A program made the position numbers and the translations under genes. The notes beneath the pieces are model-generated. The model saw only the letters and a program-made list of their open reading frames with translations, was not told where the DNA came from and did no database searches. A stretch of DNA of 16,350 nt. Source: SFWF01 sp045591645 (GTDB taxonomy: Bacteria; Bacillota; Clostridia; Oscillospirales; Acutalibacteraceae). Each line of letters starts with the position of its first letter. The first letter of the stretch is position 1. The stretch is taken from positions 1-16,350 of the forward strand of contig JAZNTG010000010.1 of the NCBI GenBank assembly GCA_045591645.1, given 5' to 3'. Shown one piece after another: positions 6,499 to 12,990 of this stretch.

Positions 6499-7208
6499 TA
6501 TGATTTCTCCTTTTTAAATAATGTATTATATGAGAGCACAGCAGCAGCTTTTTCTGCCGTGCAATACATTTTATGAAAATCAACCTTATTAAGCAGCCGT
6601 TCAACAAGCTCTAAATGCTTCATAGCAGCGTTCGGCTCGGTCGGAGTAATAAACTGAGCAAGCAGAGGGGAAAGAGCCTCGTTTCTTGATATGCGTCCGA
6701 TCATATCATAATTTGCCTGCTCTAAAAAGCATATATCGGTAAGTGTGGCGTTTATATTCAGACCAAGGTTTTCTTTTCCTTGCCACGGAGTGCCAAAGAC
6801 TGTTATAACATCATTTTTTATGTGAACTATAGGTTTATCTATGTTCAGAATACGGATGTCGTCAAAACTGTCGCACAAATTGATAGCGTGGGTTGATTTA
6901 CCGACACCGCTTTTACCACTGTAAGCAACAGCCTTTCCGTTTAGCTCAATGACTGCTGAATGAAGCATAAGCCGATCAAAAAGAGGGAGCAGACTGCAGA
7001 TTTTGCGATAAGCGCAAACAGATTCATAGTAACCGTCTGAAAAATCATAGCTGCTATGCGAGCGCTCTGCCGCTATTTCTTCATCGGTCACAAAGACTTC
7101 TATATCTGCGTCTTTAAAATCTGAAAGGTAATCCCGGCACTGCTTTTCGAGGTGTGAATACCTGTTGTATATCAGAACGTTAAGTCCCGCTAATTTTATC
7201 TTTATCAT
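6498..7208 (-). CDS. HPr kinase-like P-loop protein of unknown substrate
   Basis: This 236-residue protein carries a clear Walker A, SGKSGVGKST (97-106), preceded by LMLHSAVIELNGKAVAY (80-96), an arrangement seen in HPr-kinase-related and PEP-carboxykinase-fold proteins. LNIDKPIV (121-128) matches the acidic position after the P-loop, with one aspartate where HprK usually has two, and VFGTPWQGKENLG (137-149) is typical of HprK-related kinases rather than true HprK. The N-terminal 80 residues do not resemble the HprK sensor domain. I infer ATP binding and possible phosphotransfer; the substrate is unknown. It starts 9 bp after the AEC permease stop, with GGGAG upstream, and overlaps the mscL start by one base. 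This placement puts it in the galT operon. Confidence 0.72.
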   Translation of the reverse strand: MIKIKLAGLNVLIYNRYSHLEKQCRDYLSDFKDADIEVFVTDEEIAAERSHSSYDFSDGYYESVCAYRKICSLLPLFDRLMLHSAVIELNGKAVAYSGKSGVGKSTHAINLCDSFDDIRILNIDKPIVHIKNDVITVFGTPWQGKENLGLNINATLTDICFLEQANYDMIGRISRNEALSPLLAQFITPTEPNAAMKHLELVERLLNKVDFHKMYCTAEKAAAVLSYNTLFKKEKS

Positions 7209-7217
7209 AATTGCTCC

Positions 7218-8144
7218 CTATGCTAATAGCTGCGCTAAAGCTACGATAAGCGGCATCGTAGCGATAGACAGAATAGTTGTGAAGGTAACAAGATTGACCG
7301 AAAGCTCAATGTCGTTTTCAAACTTTGTAGCAAATATTGATGTAGCAGCTGCAACAGGTGCGCTGGCGGCGGTAATAAGTGAAACGAGCACTGAGCCTCT
7401 GACGCCGCATATATAAAGAATTCTGAGAGCGATAACAGGGACCGCGATAAGCCGTATTGCAGATACGATATATACAGATCTGTCCTTGAATGCCTTAAGC
7501 AGATCGCTTTGGGCAAGATAGAAGCCGATTATCATCATTGCGAGAGGTGTGTTAAGGCTTGACATATTTGAAATCACTGTTGCGGCAACAGAAGGAAGCT
7601 TTATAGGTAATAAAAAGAAGAAAATACCTATAACAACACCGATAATTCCCGGATTAAAAAGCAGCTTTTTACCTGAAATTGCCCTGATATCACCTGTGGA
7701 GCATACAACACCGTAGGTCCAAAGCGTAATGTTGAACATTGCAACGTATACCGAGCCGTAAAAAACGCCGTCGGCACCGAGAACGGCTTCCTGAAGCGGA
7801 ATTCCCATATATCCTGCGTTTGAAAAAACGCAGGCAAAACGAAGCACACTCACACGTTTTTTATCATCGCCTCGGAAAAAGATATGAACGGCAAGGATAG
7901 TTGCCGCATGAATAAGGAATGATGCCAACAAACAGACGAGCAGCCCCTGAAGCTTCTCGGGATCATATTCAATATTAAAGGAATTGATTATAAGGCAGGG
8001 GGTCACAAAGTAAAGCGAAATATTCGACAGTACCTTGGAGCCGTTTTCGTTTATAAGACCGCTCTTTCCGCCTGCAACGCCGAAGGCCATAAGCAGAAAA
8101 AGAGTTACTACCTGCCAGAATACAGTAAGCAGATTACCGAGCAT
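7218..8144 (-). CDS. AEC-family (auxin efflux carrier-type) permease
   Basis: This 308-residue, almost wholly hydrophobic protein fits the AEC family, with about ten membrane helices in two halves separated by a short charged stretch near residues 155-160. Recognisable positions are FVTPCLIINSFN (46-57), FACVFSNAGYMGIP (103-116), NTPLAMMIIGFYLAQ (around 198-212) and the C-terminal ASAPVAAATSIFA. Bacterial members export or exchange small organic anions such as malate or other carboxylates, but specificity does not follow from sequence. It starts directly on the galT stop codon (TAA then ATG, no gap), so the two are translationally coupled. Substrate unknown. Confidence 0.85.
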   Translation of the reverse strand: MLGNLLTVFWQVVTLFLLMAFGVAGGKSGLINENGSKVLSNISLYFVTPCLIINSFNIEYDPEKLQGLLVCLLASFLIHAATILAVHIFFRGDDKKRVSVLRFACVFSNAGYMGIPLQEAVLGADGVFYGSVYVAMFNITLWTYGVVCSTGDIRAISGKKLLFNPGIIGVVIGIFFFLLPIKLPSVAATVISNMSSLNTPLAMMIIGFYLAQSDLLKAFKDRSVYIVSAIRLIAVPVIALRILYICGVRGSVLVSLITAASAPVAAATSIFATKFENDIELSVNLVTFTTILSIATMPLIVALAQLLA

Positions 8145-9635
8145 TTACTTCACCGACTCAGCAAAGCGGATGAATGCCTCAAGACCTTGCTCGGTCTGCT
8201 TGTAAACACCCGCATGCTCAAGACATTTTGCGAATACAAGACCTACCTCATATCGGATGATATCAGATATATTATCTGCAGATATATCGTCATACTTGGG
8301 TAAGAACTCTGCCACCCAATATGCGTGAATAGAGGTTTTAGGATCGGCATAAAGATCCGCGCCTTCAAGAATACCCTTTTCTACTGCCGCAAGTTCATCC
8401 TTAAGACGCGAGGGAAGGACAGCAAGTCCCATAACCTCTATAAGTCCTATGTTTTCCTTTTTGATATGATGAAGCTCGGCATGAGGATGATAAAGACCTG
8501 CGGGATGCTCTTCGGTTGTAATGTTGTTACGAAGGGTAAGGTCTAAAACAAATTTTCCATCCTGCTTGAAGGCGATAGGAGTGATGGTGTTGTGGATCTC
8601 ACCGTCGGTCTCAGCAAAGATAAAAGCCTCTTCATCGGTGTATCCGCGCCAAGCGGCGAGTATCTTATCCGAAAGCTGAATGATACGGTCGATAGAATCA
8701 GCCTTTAATCTGATGACCGAAAGAGGCCACTTTACAATACCGGCTTCAACATCATTAAAGCCCTCAAAGAATAGCTCTTTAATTATAGGAGCCTTCATCA
8801 TAGCAAAGGTGTAATGACCGCCCTGAAAATGGTCGTGGGTCAGTATTGAGCCGCCGACAATCGGCAGATCGGCATTTGAACCCACAAAATAGTGGGGGAA
8901 CTGCTCGACAAAGCTGAGTAGCTTTCTGAAGGTATCAGTATTGATAGCCATAGGAGTATGCTCGCTGTTAAAGCAAATACAGTGCTCGTTGTAATAAACA
9001 TAAGGTGAGAACTGCATAGCCCAGGGAGTATTGTTAATAGTGATGGGGATAATACGGTGATTTTGTCTCGCGGGGTGATTGATCCTTCCTGGATAGCCCT
9101 CGTTCTCAACACAAAGCATACATTTAGGATATCCCGACTGGGGCAGCAGCTTTGCCGCGGCAACCGCTTTGGGGTCTTTTTCAGGCTTTGAAAGGTTTAC
9201 TGTTATATCGAGAGAGCCATACTCAGTCTCGGTCACCCAACGCAGATCCTTGCAGACTCTGTAGCGGCGGATATAATCACTGTCACAGGAAAGCTTATAA
9301 TACCAATTGGTAGCCGCTTGGGGCGAAGTCTTATAAAGCTCCCAAAACTTAGCTCGCACATCAGATGGGCGGGGAACAAATACTGCCATAAGCTTAGTGT
9401 CAAACAGATCGCGGTATACTACGGAATCCTCAATAATTCCTTTGTTTACCGCAAAGTCACAAATTCCGCGAAGAATATCCTCCAGCTCTGCATTATCACA
9501 AATTTCGGGCTCGGTGTATTCGCTTAGCTCTAAAAGCTCTATAATACGGTTAGTGCAGTATATACGGTCATCCTCTTCGATAAGTCTGCAGTCTACTGCG
9601 TAATCGATCAACTGTTTAATGTAGGTATGGATCAC
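8145..9635 (-). CDS. galT: Galactose-1-phosphate uridylyltransferase, class II (GalT2)
   Basis: The enzyme exchanges UMP between UDP-glucose and galactose-1-phosphate in the Leloir pathway. This 496-residue sequence is the Firmicutes-type, zinc-independent class, about 150 residues longer than E. coli GalT. The active site is THDHFQGG (266-273), where H269 is the expected nucleophile in the H-x-H-x-Q motif. Typical flanks YNEHCICFNSEHTPM (215-229) and VGSNADLPIVGGSI (251-264) are also visible. The start is GTG 9635, with AGGTGA 6 bases upstream; a nearer ATG at 9641 is out of frame. No galK, galE or regulator lies in the window. It is the first gene of a four-gene operon with an AEC permease, an HprK-like protein and mscL, which is an unusual setting. 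Confidence 0.95.
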   Translation of the reverse strand: MIHTYIKQLIDYAVDCRLIEEDDRIYCTNRIIELLELSEYTEPEICDNAELEDILRGICDFAVNKGIIEDSVVYRDLFDTKLMAVFVPRPSDVRAKFWELYKTSPQAATNWYYKLSCDSDYIRRYRVCKDLRWVTETEYGSLDITVNLSKPEKDPKAVAAAKLLPQSGYPKCMLCVENEGYPGRINHPARQNHRIIPITINNTPWAMQFSPYVYYNEHCICFNSEHTPMAINTDTFRKLLSFVEQFPHYFVGSNADLPIVGGSILTHDHFQGGHYTFAMMKAPIIKELFFEGFNDVEAGIVKWPLSVIRLKADSIDRIIQLSDKILAAWRGYTDEEAFIFAETDGEIHNTITPIAFKQDGKFVLDLTLRNNITTEEHPAGLYHPHAELHHIKKENIGLIEVMGLAVLPSRLKDELAAVEKGILEGADLYADPKTSIHAYWVAEFLPKYDDISADNISDIIRYEVGLVFAKCLEHAGVYKQTEQGLEAFIRFAESVK

Positions 9636-9668
9636 CTTTCATCACCTCAAAAGTCATTATATAACATA

Positions 9669-9697
9669 ATTATATATTTACTTATTTATAAAGTCAA
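9669..9697 (-). promoter_or_regulatory. Promoter of the galT operon
   Basis: On the minus strand, TTGACT (9697-9692) and a perfect TATAAT (9674-9669) are separated by 17 bp, about 34 bases before the GTG start. No CRE-like or operator palindrome was recognised around it. Confidence 0.82.
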
Positions 9698-9705
9698 TAA
9701 AGATG

Positions 9706-9734
9706 TTGCGAATTAAAGAGTAATGGTATATAAT
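9706..9734 (+). promoter_or_regulatory. Promoter of the tyrA-pncB-lipoprotein operon
   Basis: TTGCGA (9706-9711), 17 bp, and a perfect TATAAT (9729-9734). It is back to back with the galT promoter, with the two -35 boxes only 8 bp apart, so the RNA polymerases may compete. Confidence 0.75.
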
Positions 9735-9757
9735 TGTACAATAAAGGTCGTGATGAT

Positions 9758-10627
9758 ATGAAAACAGTAGCTGTGATCGGTTTGGGACTTATGGGCGGCT
9801 CTGTCGCAAAGGCTTTAAAAAATCATGGCGGATATACCGTTATTGGTGCTGACCGAGATGAAAATGTGCTTAATAGGGCTTTGGACGAGTGTGCTATCTG
9901 TTCAGTGTGGGACCAAAGCTCTTATCTCCTAGCGGATATAACCTTGCTTTGCGTCAGTCCTTCTGTTGCAGTAAGCTTTATAAAGAATAGCGCGGCTATG
10001 CTTAAAAAGGGAAGCATACTCTCTGATATCTGCGGTATAAAAAGGGAGATTGTAGCGCTGGGTGAAGCTGTCTGTAAGCCGCTCGGTATCAGTTTTGTGG
10101 GCGGACATCCCATGGCAGGGCGAGAGCTGAGCGGATATGAGCACAGCGTCGAAAATCTTTTTGCAAATCGCAGTTATATACTCACAAAAACCGAAAATAC
10201 CGACCGAAAAGCCCTTGAAAAAATGTCTTTGCTTGCAAAGGATATCGGATGTCTGGATGTTACTGTAACTACACCCGAGGAACACGACCGTATGATCGCG
10301 TTTACCTCCCAGCTTCCTCATGTGCTTGCAGGAGCATATATCAAATCGCCGCAAAGTGATCGGCATAAAGGCTTTTCAGCAGGCAGCTATCACGATGTGT
10401 CAAGGGTTGCAAGCGTAGATGAAAATCTATGGTCAGAGCTGTTTTTATCAAATAAGGACAACCTGCTCAGCGAGATAGATATGCTTATCAATCATCTGAA
10501 GGAATATAGGCAGGCTATCGAAAAAAATGACCGTACCGCTGTCAGTGATGCTGTAAAGCAGGGAAGGATATTGAAGGAAAGAGATATAACGCTTAACGGA
10601 AATGAAAAACCGCACAAATTTGGTTAG
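9758..10627 (+). CDS. tyrA: Prephenate dehydrogenase (TyrA family)
   Basis: It oxidatively decarboxylates prephenate (or arogenate) in tyrosine synthesis, using NAD(P). The 289-residue protein begins with the dinucleotide-binding Rossmann motif VIGLGLMGGS (6-15) and has GADRDENVL, with the acidic residue after strand 2. Active-site signatures GGHPMAGRE (115-123, H117), TTPEEHDRM (171-179, H176) and SQLPHV (184-189, H188) follow. There is no chorismate mutase or ACT domain, so this is the minimal form, and feedback by tyrosine through an ACT domain is not expected. An in-frame TTG at 9734 lies within the promoter -10 box, so ATG 9758, with AAAGGT 9 bases upstream, is chosen. It heads an operon with pncB, which has no obvious pathway link to tyrosine synthesis. 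Confidence 0.92.
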   Translation: MKTVAVIGLGLMGGSVAKALKNHGGYTVIGADRDENVLNRALDECAICSVWDQSSYLLADITLLCVSPSVAVSFIKNSAAMLKKGSILSDICGIKREIVALGEAVCKPLGISFVGGHPMAGRELSGYEHSVENLFANRSYILTKTENTDRKALEKMSLLAKDIGCLDVTVTTPEEHDRMIAFTSQLPHVLAGAYIKSPQSDRHKGFSAGSYHDVSRVASVDENLWSELFLSNKDNLLSEIDMLINHLKEYRQAIEKNDRTAVSDAVKQGRILKERDITLNGNEKPHKFG

Positions 10628-10638
10628 GAGAGATTGAA

Positions 10639-12087
10639 ATGAGAACAGATTTAACAATGCTTATGGACCTGTATGAGATGACTATGTCAAATGGCATCTG
10701 GCAGAGCGATATGAGAGATAAAATCACATATTTCGATATGTTTTTCCGCCGAGTCCCCGATAAGGGCGGCTATGCTATTATGGCAGGTCTTGAGCAGCTT
10801 ATTGAGTATTTTAATAATCTTCACTTTGATGAGAGCGATATTAAATATCTTCGCTCCTTAAATCTTTTCTGTGATGAGTTTTTGGATTATCTTGCAGATT
10901 TTAATTTTGAATGTGATGTATGGGCTGTTCCCGAGGGTACTCCTATATTCCCGATGGAGCCTATCGTTACAGTTCGAGGCCCTGCAATTCAGGCGTTCTT
11001 AGTTGAAACTATGGTGCTTCTCACCATCAATCATCAGTCGCTTATTGCCACCAAAGCCAACCGTATCTGTTCAGTCGCGGGAGAACGTCCGGTTATGGAG
11101 TTCGGCGCTCGAAGAGCCCACGGCTACGATGCGGCATACTACGGCGCGAGAGCTGCAATTATCGGCGGCTGTACGGGAACTTCCAATGTAATGACTGCTA
11201 AGGATTTCGGTGTTCCTGCGTCGGGCACTATGGCGCATAGCTGGGTCCAGCTTTACGAGGACGAATATACCGCATTCAAAACCTATGCGGAAAGATATCC
11301 CGATTCCTGTACCTTACTTATAGATACATATAATGTTTTAAAATCGGGACTTCCCAATGCTATTAAGTGCTTTGATGAGGTGCTGAAACCAAACGGCTAC
11401 AGACCAAAGGGTGTTCGTATCGACAGCGGAGATATTGCATATCTTTCCAAGAAAATACGTAAAAGATTAGATGAAGCTGGCTATGAGGACTGTGCCATAG
11501 TCGTATCAAACTCGCTCGACGAGCATCTTATCAAGGAGCTTGATACTCAGGGAGCTAAGATTTCCTCCTTCGGAGTGGGTGAGCGTCTTATCACCGCTTC
11601 GAGTGAAGCGGTATTCGGCGGAGTTTACAAGCTTTCCGCAGTTGAGGACAAGCAGGGTAATATTATTCCGAAGATCAAGATAAGTGAAAACATTGCAAAG
11701 ATAACCCTTCCCGGCGTAAAGATTCCTTGGAGACTCTATGATAACGATACAGGTAAGGCTATTGCCGATGTAATTTGTATGAATTATGAGAAGATAGATG
11801 ATACCAAGCCTTACGAGATATTTGACCCTGTTCATACCTGGAAGCGCAAAACGGTAACTAACTTTACCGCTAAAAAGCTACAGATAAAGATCATGGAAAA
11901 GGGCAAGCAGGTTTATACCTCGCCTTCGGTCAAAGAGATATCAGCCTTCAGAAAAGACTGCGTAGATCATCTGTGGGAAGAGGTCAAGCGTTTTGAAAAT
12001 CCCCACGCATACTATGTTGACCTCTCTCAGGAGCTGTGGGATCTTCGTCATAAGCTACTCAGCGAAAAGAGCGAAGGAGGAAAATAA
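10639..12087 (+). CDS. pncB: Nicotinate phosphoribosyltransferase
   Basis: This enzyme salvages nicotinate into NAD by joining it to PRPP, with ATP hydrolysis, to give nicotinate mononucleotide. The 482-residue length fits the longer bacterial/eukaryotic-like form. Motifs visible are the N-terminal TDLTMLMDLYEMTM (3-16), EFGARRAHG (154-162), GTSNVMTAKDFGVPASGTMAHSW, with H200 as the likely autophosphorylated histidine, and VRIDSGDIAYLSKK further on. Its ribosome binding site AGGAGA overlaps the tyrA stop codon, 7 bases before the ATG. The stop codon overlaps the next gene's start (TAATG). Assignment is secure. Confidence 0.95.
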   Translation: MRTDLTMLMDLYEMTMSNGIWQSDMRDKITYFDMFFRRVPDKGGYAIMAGLEQLIEYFNNLHFDESDIKYLRSLNLFCDEFLDYLADFNFECDVWAVPEGTPIFPMEPIVTVRGPAIQAFLVETMVLLTINHQSLIATKANRICSVAGERPVMEFGARRAHGYDAAYYGARAAIIGGCTGTSNVMTAKDFGVPASGTMAHSWVQLYEDEYTAFKTYAERYPDSCTLLIDTYNVLKSGLPNAIKCFDEVLKPNGYRPKGVRIDSGDIAYLSKKIRKRLDEAGYEDCAIVVSNSLDEHLIKELDTQGAKISSFGVGERLITASSEAVFGGVYKLSAVEDKQGNIIPKIKISENIAKITLPGVKIPWRLYDNDTGKAIADVICMNYEKIDDTKPYEIFDPVHTWKRKTVTNFTAKKLQIKIMEKGKQVYTSPSVKEISAFRKDCVDHLWEEVKRFENPHAYYVDLSQELWDLRHKLLSEKSEGGK

Positions 12088-12695
12088 TGAAAAGAGTATT
12101 ATGCTTTTTACTGACTTTTGTATTTTTGTTTTCGTTTGTTGCGTGTAAGGACGAAAATCCTGAGGTAACATCATCCGTAGAGAATAAAAGCAACGATATC
12201 AAAGAAGCAGTTCTAAAGGGTGAGATACCCGAGCTCAAACTTTCCCTTGGTGACTCTGTAGAAGATCTTGAAAACTATTATGATCAGCTTGAAGCGCAAA
12301 TTGAGGAGTCGCATGAGGAAGGTGAGGGCCACGTTCACGATGAGCATGATATCTATATGAATATCAGCAGCGGGGAGCTCTCGGTTACCTATGAGATAGG
12401 AACTGAAAAATATTACTACGAAAAAGAGAAAAGCGATGAGGGCATCTCGGTCATATGCTCGCTTGAAGCCGCGTTTGGCTTTGTCAACGGCACTTCAAGA
12501 AGCGATATTGAGGCTAGACTCGCTGACCTTAATACCCAAAGCCTGCAGGCAGGAGAGGACGAGCTTTATTTTGCGCCGCTCTCCGATGCGCTCATTCTTC
12601 GTTATACCGAAGGCGACTATCAGCTGGATTTCTATTTTAGCGACAATCAGCTTGTCGCAACGGTACTGCGTGATACTGAAAACTGGACAATATGA
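12087..12695 (+). CDS. Predicted lipoprotein with a His/Glu-rich segment
   Basis: I do not recognise the family. The 202-residue protein has a type II signal peptide: MKRVLC, a hydrophobic stretch, and a lipobox FVAC with the lipidated cysteine at C20. It should be anchored to the outer face of the membrane. A segment at residues 73-88 is rich in His and acidic residues (H76, H82, H84, H87 among Glu/Asp), which suggests metal binding, zinc being most likely by analogy. The C-terminal part is a mixed alpha/beta sequence ending in DFYFSDNQLVATVLRDTENW and resembles small secreted clostridial domains only in general character. It overlaps the pncB stop by one base and has AAGGAGG 6 bases upstream, so it is translated with the NAD-salvage gene. 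Confidence 0.8.
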   Translation: MKRVLCFLLTFVFLFSFVACKDENPEVTSSVENKSNDIKEAVLKGEIPELKLSLGDSVEDLENYYDQLEAQIEESHEEGEGHVHDEHDIYMNISSGELSVTYEIGTEKYYYEKEKSDEGISVICSLEAAFGFVNGTSRSDIEARLADLNTQSLQAGEDELYFAPLSDALILRYTEGDYQLDFYFSDNQLVATVLRDTENWTI

Positions 12696-12699
12696 CGCC

Positions 12700-12728
12700 T
12701 TGACATTTTTGAAAATTTATGTTAGCAT
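12700..12728 (+). promoter_or_regulatory. Promoter-like sequence in front of the structured RNA
   Basis: A perfect TTGACA (12700-12705) is followed after 17 bp by TAGCAT (12723-12728). Start would fall near 12735, just 3' of the preceding lipoprotein gene. The -10 region overlaps the outer arm of the RNA stem at 12727-12739, so either the promoter is real and the stem is partly truncated in its transcript, or the full stem forms only in read-through RNA. Confidence 0.6.
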
Positions 12729-12838
12729 TAAAATACAGTAGAAAGCCGCAAGATAGCGGCAAACCCGACAACGAGGGCAGACTGTATTTTAATCGTTGCC
12801 GAGTTATCTGTATGGCATCTTCCTATAGATTACGGCAT
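12727..12838 (+). ncRNA. Unassigned structured RNA with potential pseudoknot, leader of the duplicated lipoprotein
   Basis: The sequence folds by eye as a three-way junction: closing stem ATTAAAATACAGT / ACTGTATTTTAAT (12727-12739 with 12781-12793, 13 perfect bp), hairpin GCCGC-AAGATA-GCGGC (12745-12760) and hairpin CCC-GACAACGA-GGG (12764-12777). The loop of the last hairpin contains CAACGA (12769-12774), complementary to TCGTTG (12793-12798) just outside the closing stem, giving a possible pseudoknot. A further hairpin, TGCCG / CGGCA (12797-12801 with 12833-12837) enclosing ATCTGTA / TATAGAT, overlaps the pseudoknot strand by 2 bases. A terminator follows at 12855. I could not match it to TPP, cobalamin, SAM, glycine, purine, c-di-GMP, T-box, 6S or SRP RNA. 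It may be a riboswitch-like attenuator or an independent small RNA. Confidence 0.55.
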
Positions 12839-12854
12839 TGAAATAATAATATTT

Positions 12855-12905
12855 AAGCGCATAAGTTGTACGGGAAAACTGTCCGTCTACTTGTGCGCTT
12901 TTTTT
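12855..12905 (+). terminator. Strong intrinsic terminator after the structured RNA
   Basis: AAGCGCA (12855-12861) pairs with TGCGCTT (12894-12900). AAGT/ACTT and ACGG/CCGT continue the stem with a small internal loop, and a run of seven T (12899-12905) follows. It lies 86 bp before the next start codon, so it should stop transcription entering that gene unless antitermination occurs. Confidence 0.88.
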
Positions 12906-12930
12906 GCATATGAAGCACGGCGATTTAGAT

Positions 12931-12975
12931 CTGTAACTGATAAACAATACATTTTTAGTTACAGTTTCGATTTTT
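12931..12975 (+). promoter_or_regulatory. Second hairpin in the lipoprotein leader
   Basis: An 8-bp perfect stem, CTGTAACT (12931-12938) and AGTTACAG (12957-12964), with an 18-base loop is followed by TTTCGATTTTT. It could be a second terminator or a leader structure ahead of the GGGGGAG ribosome binding site at 12979-12985. No convincing promoter was found between 12906 and 12990; TTAGAT-17-TACATT at 12925-12953 is a poor match. Confidence 0.45.
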
Positions 12976-12990
12976 ATAGGGGGAGTATAT

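Noticed and set aside
7218..9635. Complete Leloir galactose operon
   Set aside because: Only galT is present; no galK, galE, galactose transporter or regulator is in the window.
12735..12838. c-di-GMP-I (GEMM) or other known riboswitch, because of GGCAAACCC
   Set aside because: The flanking conserved GACGCAAAGCC and the tetraloop/receptor context are missing, and the helix order differs, so the similarity is only local.
12735..12905. 6S RNA, given the length of about 170 nt
   Set aside because: There is no long rod with a central bubble and no pairing of the 5' and 3' ends; the fold is made of local hairpins and a terminator.
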